Shown here: piece by piece, positions 42,508-51,728 of the stretch
How positions within the stretch are numbered: the first letter of the stretch is position 1
How the letters are laid out: every line of letters starts with the position of its first letter
Virus record (IMG/VR): IMGVR_UViG_3300006802_000099
Span: 1-64,000 of that record
Strand: one strand, 5' to 3'
From: a virus
Length of the DNA: 64,000 nucleotides
Program-made: the position numbers and the translations under genes
Notes under the pieces: generated by a model
Told to the model about the DNA's origin: nothing
Seen by the model: the letters and a program-made list of their open reading frames with translations, nothing else
The model's database searches: none

Positions 42508-43800
42508 TCACTTAATCTTCTTGGAAGAATCTGCTTCGGTTTTATCCTCACGAATTTCAAGGAAAACAGGGAGGAACAAACTCTCAGTATCAGAATTCTT
42601 GTCCTTGATTCTTGCATTATATTTAACTGCAACAATCTTACCTACAGTATTATCTACTGTGTATTTATCACGCTGTTCATCCGTAAATCCACTACCAACA
42701 TTAACACGAATTTTCTTGTCAGCAGATTCAAGAACGAGAGCACCTAACTTACCAACATTCTTACCTGTACCTTCTTGCCAATCAACACAAAGCAAATCAC
42801 AATCTAACTCACCCTTAAACTTAATTTGATGAGTAGCACGCTTGTCTTCCCATGGACTATTGATATTTTTTAGGATGATACCTTCCTCACCCTTGTTAAA
42901 ATATTCCTGAAACAGTGTGTTAGCCTGATCTTCAGATACTACCTCATGATTTTCAATGATGGAAATTCTATGAACAGCCTTGTTTGGATCAACACCTAGC
43001 AACTTAGAAAATCTTTGTACATAAGGTGTGTTACAAACACCAACCTTGAAATCTTGTAGAGGAATAATGTCCCAAATAGTAGCATAAACCATATTTGCTT
43101 CCTTGAGAGAGATAGTTCCCTTTACTGCCTTATTAAGGATACCATTACCCTTTTGTCGGTTCATAATAGAACCATCTACTTCCTTAACAATAAGCTCTCC
43201 ATCAAACACACAATTTTCTGTCCCTGCATATGCAAGAAAAGCCTGATTTAATACATCATGAAGCTCTATGCTTTTTCCGTTTCTTGACTTTAATTCAATT
43301 TTCCCATTTTCTACAATAGCATTGAAACGCATCCCATCTAACTTTAGTTGAACATATGCGGGATATTCCATTCTAGCCATTAACTTCTCGCTGTATCCAG
43401 AAGCTAACATAACAGGGTAGGTTGGGATAAGATTAGGAAAAATTTTGTTAACAGTTGCGGTAGAAACACCACACTTCAAATCCTTAGAAATAATCCTGGT
43501 AACAATGTCTGCATCTTCAGGATGAATATTTTCAAGAATCCAAGTAAGTCGGTCAATGGCAGCATTACCTGTGATTTTTCTTGTATAAATTTCTTCCAGA
43601 TGAAAAAACACATCGTCCCAATTTAGATTAAAGGACTTGTTTTCGTATGCTGGGATCTTTCTTATGTAAAACTGAGTATAAGGATCCAGAGCAAGAAACA
43701 TTACCTTCTGTAAGGTTTCATTCATGAAATTAGACCGAAGAATATCCTCCTTGTCTAATCTAGAAGAAGTTGATTCTAATGCCTTGAAAATATGATACAT
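42508..43800 (-). CDS. 30: ATP-dependent DNA ligase (T4 gp30 type)
   Basis: The 430-aa protein has ligase motif I YVQLKLDGMRFNAI (the adenylated lysine is K153, close to T4 K159), NCVFDGELIV (motif III), GEEGIILKNINSPWEDKRAT (motif IV) and QIKFKGELDCDLLCVDW with LGALVLES (motif V and OB start). It joins nicked DNA in replication and repair. The start has AAGGAG. Its own host-type promoter lies just upstream, separating it from the accessory operon. Confidence 0.93.
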   Translation of the reverse strand: MYHIFKALESTSSRLDKEDILRSNFMNETLQKVMFLALDPYTQFYIRKIPAYENKSFNLNWDDVFFHLEEIYTRKITGNAAIDRLTWILENIHPEDADIVTRIISKDLKCGVSTATVNKIFPNLIPTYPVMLASGYSEKLMARMEYPAYVQLKLDGMRFNAIVENGKIELKSRNGKSIELHDVLNQAFLAYAGTENCVFDGELIVKEVDGSIMNRQKGNGILNKAVKGTISLKEANMVYATIWDIIPLQDFKVGVCNTPYVQRFSKLLGVDPNKAVHRISIIENHEVVSEDQANTLFQEYFNKGEEGIILKNINSPWEDKRATHQIKFKGELDCDLLCVDWQEGTGKNVGKLGALVLESADKKIRVNVGSGFTDEQRDKYTVDNTVGKIVAVKYNARIKDKNSDTESLFLPVFLEIREDKTEADSSKKIK

Positions 43801-43832
43801 ATATTTCTCCTTGAAGAATCCATTTCTACTTA

Positions 43833-43861
43833 AATATAATACTTCAGGAGTGTTTTGTCAA
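43833..43861 (-). promoter_or_regulatory. Host-type promoter TTGACA-N17-TATATT before DNA ligase
   Basis: TTGACA at 43856-43861 and TATATT at 43833-43838, minus strand, a few bases past the stop of the carbamoyltransferase gene. Confidence 0.65.
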
Positions 43862-43864
43862 GTG

Positions 43865-45337
43865 CTATAAAACCAAAATATCGTAAACATTACTAAATTC
43901 TGTGGCATCCTCTATGGTATTAACCATTGGTTTTCCACGAATATTTAAACTGGTATTTAAAATCATTGGACAACCAGTTTCCTGTTCCCATAATTTCAAG
44001 AATTTATTAAACCCTGGAGAATCATATTCTGAAACAGTTTGGACTCTAGAGCTTCCATCATGATGTATGATGGCTGGGAATTCATCTGGTTTTTTACATT
44101 GCATTGTGTATTGCATATATGGACTTTCAGAGGTACACATATGAAAATAATTTGATGCTTCTTTTTTAAGGATGGCGGGAGCAAAAGGTCTGAATTTTTG
44201 TCTACGTTTAATTTCGTTTACTTTATCTTTTATTTCAGGACCTCTAGGATCAGCCAGTAAACTTCTGTGACCTAAAGCTCTTGGTCCAAACTCTGCTCTA
44301 CCATTAGCAATACCAACAATTTTATGTTTTTTTAAAGCATCTACTAATTGTTCGGCTGGATACTTACCTTTAATATCATGTCCTAAAAATGCATTATTAA
44401 AAAGCATAGATTGTTTTCTTTGAGCAGCAACCGCACCCAAACTGTTACCTGCATCACCTGGGTTAGGCATGATCCACACATTTTTGAAATAAGTATGTGC
44501 AATAGAATTAGCTACACAATTTAATGCACATCCACCCGCAAGAACTAAATTATCCGATGGTACTAATTCTTTGGCTTTGTGCAACAAATCATGAAAATAT
44601 AATTCATAAACAAATTGTGTGGCTGCTGCAATATCATACTTATCTTGTTCAGAAGATAGTTCGCGCCTCCACCATTTACAACCACGATGAAGGTTTTCCT
44701 TTAACTTAAGATCATGTTTTGTATCAAAGAAGTCTTCCAATATTATTGGAGCATACTTGGATGCGTCTCCATATGCAGCCATACCCATCAAAATATATTC
44801 TTCTTCGTTTGGTTTTAATCCAACACGTTGGGTCATTGCAGAATACCACAATCCTAAACTATGGGGATATTTAACACTAAATTTCTTGTGTAATTTTTTA
44901 TTTTTTCCTTCCCATATTGTTGTGGTATCAAATTCACCTATGGCATCAATCACTAAAATGGCAGCATCAGGAAACAAAGAAGTATAATAACCACCTGCTG
45001 CATGACTTTCGTGGTGATTACCGAACGTTAAATATTTTGGGTCAATATTATATTTCAGTAAATAATCTCTAAAATTATTTTCTTTCCCTAACCACCCTTG
45101 ACCTGACATGAATTGTCGGAATGTTTTTGTAAATGGATTTTCATACCATACTACTTCATCTGGTTTGCCAAAATACAAAGCATCTGAAATTAAATCATGG
45201 TGTAAATGAGCATCATTCTTTTTTCTTGAATAACGTTCACTTTGTGCGGCAAAAAGTATGGTGTTGTGTTTATCCACAACCGTGATTGCTGCATCATGGC
45301 TATTTGCTGATATTCCCCAACTAATCATATTATTCAT
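43865..45337 (-). CDS. NodU/CmcH-type carbamoyltransferase
   Basis: The 490-aa protein has both domains of this family. The N-terminal Kae1-like half has WGISANSHDAAITVVD, ERYSRKKND, NHHESHAAGGYYTSLFPDAA and VIDAIGEFDTTT. The C-terminal carbamoyl-transfer half has LAGGCALNCVANS, GDAGNSLGAVAAQ and EFGPRALGHRSLLADPRGPE. Such enzymes put a carbamoyl group from carbamoyl phosphate on a hydroxyl of a sugar or antibiotic (Nod factor, cephamycin). Being last in the 20-kb accessory operon, it may modify a glycan built by the other genes. The acceptor is unknown. Confidence 0.9.
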   Translation of the reverse strand: MNNMISWGISANSHDAAITVVDKHNTILFAAQSERYSRKKNDAHLHHDLISDALYFGKPDEVVWYENPFTKTFRQFMSGQGWLGKENNFRDYLLKYNIDPKYLTFGNHHESHAAGGYYTSLFPDAAILVIDAIGEFDTTTIWEGKNKKLHKKFSVKYPHSLGLWYSAMTQRVGLKPNEEEYILMGMAAYGDASKYAPIILEDFFDTKHDLKLKENLHRGCKWWRRELSSEQDKYDIAAATQFVYELYFHDLLHKAKELVPSDNLVLAGGCALNCVANSIAHTYFKNVWIMPNPGDAGNSLGAVAAQRKQSMLFNNAFLGHDIKGKYPAEQLVDALKKHKIVGIANGRAEFGPRALGHRSLLADPRGPEIKDKVNEIKRRQKFRPFAPAILKKEASNYFHMCTSESPYMQYTMQCKKPDEFPAIIHHDGSSRVQTVSEYDSPGFNKFLKLWEQETGCPMILNTSLNIRGKPMVNTIEDATEFSNVYDILVL

Positions 45338-45338
45338 A

Positions 45339-46202
45339 TTATAACATTTTTTCTATTTTAGGTAAGATATGCTGCTCTAAAAAATTTTTATGTGCTTCGG
45401 GGCCTGGATGAACAGTATCTAATAATTTATAATTGTTTTTTTCTGTGAATTCCAATAAAGGTTCCATTACCCAATTATCAAAATTGATACAATCATAAAG
45501 AGGTTTTAAAAAATTATATTTTTTATAACAAATATCTTTCTTGATTTTTTTAAAGTGAAAATCATAATCAGGATAATAGAAAAAATCTATAGCCATCATA
45601 TTCAACATTTTGATGTTATTTTTTTCACAAAAATATTGTAGTAATAAAATATTATTAAATGTTTCTAACAATTCACTTCCGGAAGAGTGGTAGGTATCGT
45701 ACCAAGGTTTAACAAATTTATCAATTTCTGGGTACCAACCGAATTCATATGTACCACCAGGACTTCCTACAGCCCAAAATTCATTAATATTTGTTGTTTC
45801 TTCTTTTGAAAAGGACTTTAAGGCGACATGATGATAGGTTCGGTTTGGAAAGGGAAAAATATCTAAAAATATAGGATTTAAAACTGGTAATGGTTCTCTT
45901 TTTAATAAGATTGGATCATAAACATATAAATCTGAACCATACATTTCTTCCCTGTCTATTAAAAATAATTTTCTAGGAGGATAGGTCCAAAGAACAGCTA
46001 GAAAAATTTCATTGGAGTTATATCCTTTTTCAAATGCTGTTTGAATACCATGTATTGAACTTCTGGTAATCCATTCATTTCCATATGAAGGCATAGCAAG
46101 ATTGTGTATAGGAACCATCAAATGCTCAGCCAATCTATTATTCCAATCAGGGTGCTCGGATGAAAAGCTATCACCACTTGTTATTAGTATTTTAATTTCC
46201 AT
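45339..46202 (-). CDS. SGNH/GDSL-type hydrolase-like protein (287 aa)
   Basis: Block I is ILITSGDSFSSEHPDW (serine in GDS) and block V is LLDTVHPGPEAHKNF with the D-x-x-H dyad. NLAMPSYGNEWI may provide the Gly/Asn of blocks II-III. There is no signal peptide, so a cytoplasmic target is likely. SGNH enzymes remove or move O-acyl groups; here a sugar or lipid-linked intermediate is plausible. It overlaps the next upstream SGNH gene by one base, so the pair may act together. Confidence 0.75.
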   Translation of the reverse strand: MEIKILITSGDSFSSEHPDWNNRLAEHLMVPIHNLAMPSYGNEWITRSSIHGIQTAFEKGYNSNEIFLAVLWTYPPRKLFLIDREEMYGSDLYVYDPILLKREPLPVLNPIFLDIFPFPNRTYHHVALKSFSKEETTNINEFWAVGSPGGTYEFGWYPEIDKFVKPWYDTYHSSGSELLETFNNILLLQYFCEKNNIKMLNMMAIDFFYYPDYDFHFKKIKKDICYKKYNFLKPLYDCINFDNWVMEPLLEFTEKNNYKLLDTVHPGPEAHKNFLEQHILPKIEKML

Positions 46203-46987
46203 TATAACTGTTCTTTAATTTTTAAATAATGGTTAAACAAATATTCTGCAACCAATGAATGTCCAAAATCATTATAATGGCTGAGATCTAGTTCTCCGGT
46301 AATACTGTCATAACCTAGCATAATATTTTGCCAAGATTCTTCAGAATGTATGTGCTCATCTTCCATGTTCTTGTCTGTGTACATTAAAGTCGAACATTTA
46401 TTACCTATTATCTGCTCGGCCATTTTTTCCCAAATATTGATTGCTCTATGCCAATATATTAGCAGTTTTATATTGTTCAACTGGCATATTGATTCTATTA
46501 AGGTATGATAAACTTGCCATTTATGTAGGAAGAAAAGTTCGTTTTCTGCGGTTACGGATTCTAATGCGCTTATATATTTTGACATCATTACTTGTTGAAA
46601 ATCATTAGGGTTGACATTTTTATATGCTGGTAACCCAATCTTGAAATTGTAATACACATAATCTCCTAAATTGGATTCGCGTATTAATGGTAAATCCCCA
46701 GGAACGGCGGGGCCATGATCTTTTCGTCGTTGTTCTACATCATTTAAAAGAGTCGGAACCTCTTGGCGAGTAGGTTCTGGCCATTGTATAATGACAAGAT
46801 CACCGGAGACTAGTTTTCCGTTTGTAATAGCATCAACAACTTCTTTAATAACACGATCATTAGATCCGCAACCCTGTGCTAAATGCAAATAGTTATACCC
46901 TAATTTTTCCGCAAGGACTACACCGTAAGGTCGTAGGACCTTACAATAATCTGAAAAACTACAACCACCTACTGCTAAAGTTGGCAT
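46202..46987 (-). CDS. SGNH-type hydrolase-like protein (261 aa)
   Basis: Opens with LAVGGCSFSDYCKVLRPYGV (G-C-S in place of GDS, as in other members here), QGCGSNDRVIKEVVDAI (block III G-x-N-D) and LVIIQWPEPTRQEV, and ends with LSHYNDFGHSLVAEYLFNHY (the D-x-G-H dyad). Similar 'GCSFxD...GSND...QWPEPxR' proteins occur in marine phage gene clusters. It overlaps both neighbours by one base. The substrate is unknown; the family suggests acyl ester hydrolysis or transfer. Confidence 0.75.
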   Translation of the reverse strand: MPTLAVGGCSFSDYCKVLRPYGVVLAEKLGYNYLHLAQGCGSNDRVIKEVVDAITNGKLVSGDLVIIQWPEPTRQEVPTLLNDVEQRRKDHGPAVPGDLPLIRESNLGDYVYYNFKIGLPAYKNVNPNDFQQVMMSKYISALESVTAENELFFLHKWQVYHTLIESICQLNNIKLLIYWHRAINIWEKMAEQIIGNKCSTLMYTDKNMEDEHIHSEESWQNIMLGYDSITGELDLSHYNDFGHSLVAEYLFNHYLKIKEQL

Positions 46988-48252
46988 TATTTCCCCTCAT
47001 AAAAAATTCTATACTTCTTTTTAAAAATTTGATTTACTGTATTTTTTAAATTTATAAAACTATCCTTCAAATGATCATTATTATAAAAATGTTTCATGTT
47101 ATGTTCTAAAATAGGTATATTTTTTAATATAATTTGATTTTTTTGTCTTCTTGATAAAGAAATCCATTTTTCCAATGATTGGTGAGCGCAAAAGAATCTT
47201 TCCTTATCATTTTCAATATCATCATAACTTTGATCTATACCATAAAAATCCGTTTCATATCCTAAAGTTTGTAAAAATTTTAAAACTCCTTTTTGTCCTA
47301 ATAATATAAACGGATGTCCAGCAACTATAGGTTTAAAAACTTTTTCAGTTATAAACAATCCAGGGTCAAAAAAATTTGTTTCAGTTACGAAAGTTAATAA
47401 ACTACTTTTATATATATCGTGATTAAATCTGGCTGTTTCATCCAAATATTCAATTTTTTGCGACCAATCACCGTCCACAAATATCGGCAAATTCTCCATC
47501 AAAATATCGGTAAAATATTTATGATTAATATCAAAATAATTTTCTACCAGCTCTTTCGGGGTCATTGTTTTATTAATATCACATAAACCACTAACCACAT
47601 TATTTTCAACTAAGTTTTTATCTATTAAATAAAACAAATGGAAAAACCGTTGTAATCTTCCGGTTCGGTTTAAACTATTAAAAGATTTTGCTTCCAAATC
47701 CCTTATTGCTTTTAATACCAGCGGATTTTTAGGTATCTTGTTTTCAAAATAAAAAAATCCTGCGAGACCATAACAATGAGCAATTCTTGGGGTTACCTTC
47801 TTTTTTATACACCAATTTTCATATTCATGATTAAATAATTTATCACCATTGAAAATTAAAACACTAAATGGAGGCAATTCATGCATTTTCATAAAATCAT
47901 GAATTTTCTGAAACCCATTAGCTTTTTCATAATTTAAAGATTTTCCTTCTTCCGTATTATCTATCACTAATATTATTTGTTCCTGTTTTAAGGCCTTGAT
48001 TGTTCTTTCTGGTATATGATTGAGTATATTTTCAGTATGAGGTGTCGCTCCCAGCCAAGTATCTGCATGTTCTCTAACTTTAATAAAATAAATTCCTTTT
48101 TCAGGATAAGGTACTAATCTGCTACGAGACTCCTTAACAACAAAACCTGCCCGCCGTGCTTCTCCGATACTATGTAAAGAATAATCAAAAACTTCTTTTT
48201 CCAAATGACTTAAATTTCCTAAGTTTTTGTCATCATAATATGCTACAATCAT
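46987..48252 (-). CDS. TEK-family glycosyltransferase-like protein A (421 aa)
   Basis: The C-terminal third has the shared block: FVTETNFFDPGLFITEKVFK, PIVAGHPFILLGQKGVLKFL and QTLGYETDFYGIDQSYDDIE. The order (T-E, then [FI]-[TS]-E-K-x-x-K-P, then H-P-F-I-x-x-G, then L-x-x-x-G-[YF]) recalls the C-terminal 'TEKLxxAxxxxxVPIYxG' of GT10 fucosyltransferases and exostosin-like enzymes. The N-terminal part is unlike the paralogues. It is inferred to be a sugar transferase of the accessory cluster; the activity is unproven. Confidence 0.6.
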   Translation of the reverse strand: MIVAYYDDKNLGNLSHLEKEVFDYSLHSIGEARRAGFVVKESRSRLVPYPEKGIYFIKVREHADTWLGATPHTENILNHIPERTIKALKQEQIILVIDNTEEGKSLNYEKANGFQKIHDFMKMHELPPFSVLIFNGDKLFNHEYENWCIKKKVTPRIAHCYGLAGFFYFENKIPKNPLVLKAIRDLEAKSFNSLNRTGRLQRFFHLFYLIDKNLVENNVVSGLCDINKTMTPKELVENYFDINHKYFTDILMENLPIFVDGDWSQKIEYLDETARFNHDIYKSSLLTFVTETNFFDPGLFITEKVFKPIVAGHPFILLGQKGVLKFLQTLGYETDFYGIDQSYDDIENDKERFFCAHQSLEKWISLSRRQKNQIILKNIPILEHNMKHFYNNDHLKDSFINLKNTVNQIFKKKYRIFYEGK

Positions 48253-49301
48253 TGGTAATCACCATAAGTATCATTTCGTATAGTGTCCAATGTAACACAA
48301 TGTGGACCGCCACTCAAGGTTCTACAGTGTCTCAATCTAATAGGTAACACATCAAAACCGCTAGATTCTAATTGTTTTATGAGCGGTGTTTGTCTTTCTT
48401 CTACAGCAACTAAAGTTTCAGATAAACTTAAAACATTCATGCCTATCCACGGACTTGCTGCTGCCCAGTGTTCTTCATAAGGGGTTTCTATGGGATCAAC
48501 ACTCCAAATTTTTTCCCAATTTTTAAAATATGAAGGTAAATTATTTTCGTTTATTCTTTTAGGATTTAATAAAACTTTACCTGGAGCTAAAGGCAAAATA
48601 GTAGTATCAACATGAATAAAAGCATATATGTTTTCTAAAAGATGAACCTTATATTTTTCACCTAGAAATCTTTGTAGCCATTTTGCTCCTAGTATATTAC
48701 CTGAATTTGATACTAAATAAAAAATGTCTTTTCCACACTTAATTACATTTGCAGCATCAAAAGCAATTTCATAATTTGTTAAGGTAGGTTTACTTAAATC
48801 TGTTCGGTCATATAACTTATTATCTAATTGCGGTTTTGGGGCAGATATCCAATTACTACCCGCATCAAAATATTTCTGAAATAAACTTCTATAAGCAAAC
48901 GTTTCGAAGTATCTTGATCTAAGTGGCATAGGTGTTTCAATAATAGTATCACCTATAATTAATACACTATCTCTTGGACAATAAAGATAATAGCCATCAG
49001 AAGTCCAATTTGGTGTTGAAAAAGTATCTGCACAATTTTTAATTTCAGGTCTATAAACAATAATACCTAGATTTTCCAATTGTGTTTGAAAAACATTCAA
49101 ATCTTCTATGGTCTCTTCTATGATTTTAGAATCATAATAACCGCTGGGTAAATTATCGGTTTTTTCATAGTTTGCATAATCCACGCAATGCATATCATGT
49201 TTTTTAATTGTAGGGATATGAGCAAATTCTGCTCTACCTAAAATTATTTCTTTTAAATCGCCCCATTCTGTGTGACAATTAATTTTGTTTAGTGTTTCCA
49301 T
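48249..49301 (-). CDS. AGAT/StrB-like amidinotransferase (350 aa)
   Basis: Starting at ATG 49301 (MKSQ... is a longer, overlapping alternative from 49343). The protein has the glycine-amidinotransferase layout: CHTEWGDLKEIILGRAEFAH, AFDAANVIKCGKDIFYLVSN followed by SGNILGAKWLQRFLGEKY, YAFIHVDTTILPLAPGKVLL and the C-terminal TLSGGPHCVTLDTI with catalytic Cys at about 335. Asp, His and Cys of the AGAT active site are all in place. Such enzymes move an amidino group from arginine to an amine such as glycine, or to an aminocyclitol. In this glycan-like cluster the acceptor may be an amino sugar. It overlaps the TEK gene by four bases. Confidence 0.85.
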   Translation of the reverse strand: METLNKINCHTEWGDLKEIILGRAEFAHIPTIKKHDMHCVDYANYEKTDNLPSGYYDSKIIEETIEDLNVFQTQLENLGIIVYRPEIKNCADTFSTPNWTSDGYYLYCPRDSVLIIGDTIIETPMPLRSRYFETFAYRSLFQKYFDAGSNWISAPKPQLDNKLYDRTDLSKPTLTNYEIAFDAANVIKCGKDIFYLVSNSGNILGAKWLQRFLGEKYKVHLLENIYAFIHVDTTILPLAPGKVLLNPKRINENNLPSYFKNWEKIWSVDPIETPYEEHWAAASPWIGMNVLSLSETLVAVEERQTPLIKQLESSGFDVLPIRLRHCRTLSGGPHCVTLDTIRNDTYGDYQ

Positions 49302-49302
49302 T

Positions 49303-50490
49303 TTAAAATTTCCACGGCGTATGTCTGAAATCTGTGATTTCAAAAAATCTATTATAATTGTGCTCTACTATATCTTTTATATTTAATTGCCATTCATGCC
49401 ATTGCTCTTCAGACAGATTACATAATCTTTCTATTTCGTCTACAATAGCAGCTAATCTTTTTTTAGGGTCAACAATCGTGTCATAATTCTCATTAATAAA
49501 GGGATGGAAGGTTTTATATCCTCTATCTCTTAATGCAGATAACATAAAAGCAGAACCAACCAAAATAAATGGATGTTTAACTGATATAGGTTTATAGGTT
49601 TTTTCTGTAAAAAATTTATGTGATTTATATTCACCATAAGTCCCCATAAAACCGGATTCGTGTGGATAAAAAATTGTTTCAGTTACAACGGAAAAATAAC
49701 TATTTTCAAAATACTCCAAATCTTTTGGTGTCATATCAACAGGATTATTTCTGAATTCTGAAACTCCACCCTCTAACCGTAGAGGTAACATATTTTCATT
49801 TTCTTTTATTGTATTGAATACTTTTTCCTCGTAAAAGGGATGTTGGAGTGAATCACCATAGTTATCTAACCACCTTTTAACCCAATTAATATTTGGGGCG
49901 TAGCCTGCCCCCGCCATCGAATAAAAAGATTGATTTAATAAATTTTTATTTATAACCTTAGATAACAATTCCATTCTATGTAATCTTTCTACCTTATTAA
50001 AACATAGAAATTTTTTTTCTCTTTTTCCAATAAGATAAGAATCAGTTTTAATTTTTGTGCCTTGATAATCTCTAGCAATTTTTTCAAAAACATAATAGGA
50101 TATTATATTAATTCTCTCTCTGTAATTTAAACTATTGCAAAATTGATCATAACTTTTAGGACCGTCTAAAGTTCCAGTTGTTAAAAAAATATTTGATGCA
50201 TCAATGTCTGTATTTTCTATAACATTATGAATTTTTTTTATGAGAGATATATGTACGGCTTCCATTGAATTAAAAAATATTATTTTTTTATTTTCCTTTA
50301 AAACGGCTAGAATAATTTCTTTCAATTCTTCATCGGTAAATCTATTAATTTTGTCAGCATAAGCGATAATAATGAAAAAATCATTTTGAAGTTCGCTCAA
50401 TTCCTTATAAATCAAAACTAGCAGAAGGAAATAGGTATCTGATTCCTCCTGTAAAAAAGTATATTTTTGATTTATTTCCTGTAGGTTCAT
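49303..50490 (-). CDS. TEK-family glycosyltransferase-like protein B (395 aa)
   Basis: Shared block at about 260-320: SVVTETIFYPHESGFMG, then KFFTEKTYKPISVKHPFILV and GSAFMLSALRDRGYKTFHPF, followed by NENYDTIVDPKKRL and a C-terminal helix ending VEHNYNRFFEI. The N-terminal half has FLTTGTLDGPKSYDQF and KFLCFNKVERLHRMELLSKV ('FLCFN..xRxHR', also in other members). Probably a cytoplasmic sugar transferase. The gene ends one base before the amidinotransferase start. Confidence 0.65.
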   Translation of the reverse strand: MNLQEINQKYTFLQEESDTYFLLLVLIYKELSELQNDFFIIIAYADKINRFTDEELKEIILAVLKENKKIIFFNSMEAVHISLIKKIHNVIENTDIDASNIFLTTGTLDGPKSYDQFCNSLNYRERINIISYYVFEKIARDYQGTKIKTDSYLIGKREKKFLCFNKVERLHRMELLSKVINKNLLNQSFYSMAGAGYAPNINWVKRWLDNYGDSLQHPFYEEKVFNTIKENENMLPLRLEGGVSEFRNNPVDMTPKDLEYFENSYFSVVTETIFYPHESGFMGTYGEYKSHKFFTEKTYKPISVKHPFILVGSAFMLSALRDRGYKTFHPFINENYDTIVDPKKRLAAIVDEIERLCNLSEEQWHEWQLNIKDIVEHNYNRFFEITDFRHTPWKF

Positions 50491-51716
50491 CTTGTATTGC
50501 CATATTGGATAACGATAGATTCAGAAATATCTTCTGTTTTTAAATATCTCCAAATATCTATAATAATACTTCCTGGAAGTATATTACAATAAAAATGTTG
50601 TTTATCACTACCAATTAAATGGCTATGACTATAGGTTGTTGGAGCATGATGAGCAAGAAGAATAACACCATGAGCTTCATTTATCACATCATTAGTAAGA
50701 GGGTCAATATATATTACCTCATGTCCTTGCTGTTCCACATAATGACCAATTAATAAACTGTAACTGCCTTCTGTGTATGCAACACCTGGCTTATATGCCT
50801 TACCATGAATATAAATTTTCATATTATTTTTATTGGCTAGGTCAACCATCTTTTCTGCCACACGTTTGGCTTGTAGTTCTCTACTATCCATGATGGCGCC
50901 AAATAAATCATAACCTAAATTTAATTTTTGTGATAACCAACGTAAAGCAATGTTATCACGAGGATGGCAAGCACCTGCATCTCCCATACCCGCTTTCATA
51001 TAGGCCGGCCCCATGATCCGTCGGTCGCTTTCTGCCAAAGCTTTTGTCACCACATCCACATTGATGTTTCCAGATGCTTCTGCTACATCCTGTATCATGT
51101 TGACTAATCCAATTTTAGCAGAGATGAAAGTATTATAAAAAATCTTGATGCATTCTGCTTCATCCCAAGTACCTATGACATATCTTGGGTCATTTTGCAT
51201 AATAGTTTTATAAAAATTTGTTAAAATTTTTGCATCACCTGTAGTGGTTCCATCTTCAGTTCCTATAATAACCATTTCAGGATTAATCATGTCCCAGTTT
51301 ACAGATCCCATTGCAATTAGATATGGGTTGTAAATGAATCTATAATTAGATGTGTGTTTGATAAATTCTCTGCGAGTGGTTCCTGGAAGAACAGTACTAA
51401 TAAGAACTATTAGTTGATCTTTAGTGCAATGATTATTCAATTCCTTTAATATATCAATAACTATTGAATAATCAAAATCTTTCGGCTCTAAATGTGCTGT
51501 CGGTATTTCACCACCATAAGAAGAATCATGAGGTGTTGGGACAGCAATAAAAATTAATTCTCTGTTTTGTACCGCTTCTTTTATAGAAGACAAAACAGAG
51601 AATTCTGCTATACCATGATCTTCAATATCATATCCTACTACATCATAGCCAGCATTTTTCATTTCGTTTGCACACGGTGCTCCTAATTTACCGCAACCAA
51701 TCATTGCAACCTTCAT
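50487..51716 (-). CDS. UDP-sugar (UDP-glucose/UDP-ManNAc type) 6-dehydrogenase
   Basis: The 409-aa protein has the family Rossmann fold MKVAMIGCGKLGAPCANEMK (G-x-G-x-x-G), VPTPHD, LISTVLPGTTRREF, the central helix EAECIKIFYNTFISAKIGLV and the catalytic cysteine in GMGDAGACHPRDNIALRW. The third domain has KIYIHGKAYKPGVAYTEGSY and a YIDPL segment. It would oxidise a nucleotide sugar to the uronic acid using NAD+, supplying a charged sugar for polysaccharide. The UDP-glucose versus UDP-N-acetylmannosamine preference cannot be read. It overlaps TEK protein B by four bases. Confidence 0.88.
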   Translation of the reverse strand: MKVAMIGCGKLGAPCANEMKNAGYDVVGYDIEDHGIAEFSVLSSIKEAVQNRELIFIAVPTPHDSSYGGEIPTAHLEPKDFDYSIVIDILKELNNHCTKDQLIVLISTVLPGTTRREFIKHTSNYRFIYNPYLIAMGSVNWDMINPEMVIIGTEDGTTTGDAKILTNFYKTIMQNDPRYVIGTWDEAECIKIFYNTFISAKIGLVNMIQDVAEASGNINVDVVTKALAESDRRIMGPAYMKAGMGDAGACHPRDNIALRWLSQKLNLGYDLFGAIMDSRELQAKRVAEKMVDLANKNNMKIYIHGKAYKPGVAYTEGSYSLLIGHYVEQQGHEVIYIDPLTNDVINEAHGVILLAHHAPTTYSHSHLIGSDKQHFYCNILPGSIIIDIWRYLKTEDISESIVIQYGNTR

Positions 51717-51728
51717 TGATTTAATCTC

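Noticed and set aside
42476-42511. GTG start for the FmdB-like gene at 42511
   Set aside because: It overlaps the ligase stop (GTGA), but the shorter start gives the family-typical MPNYEYKC; coupling remains possible.
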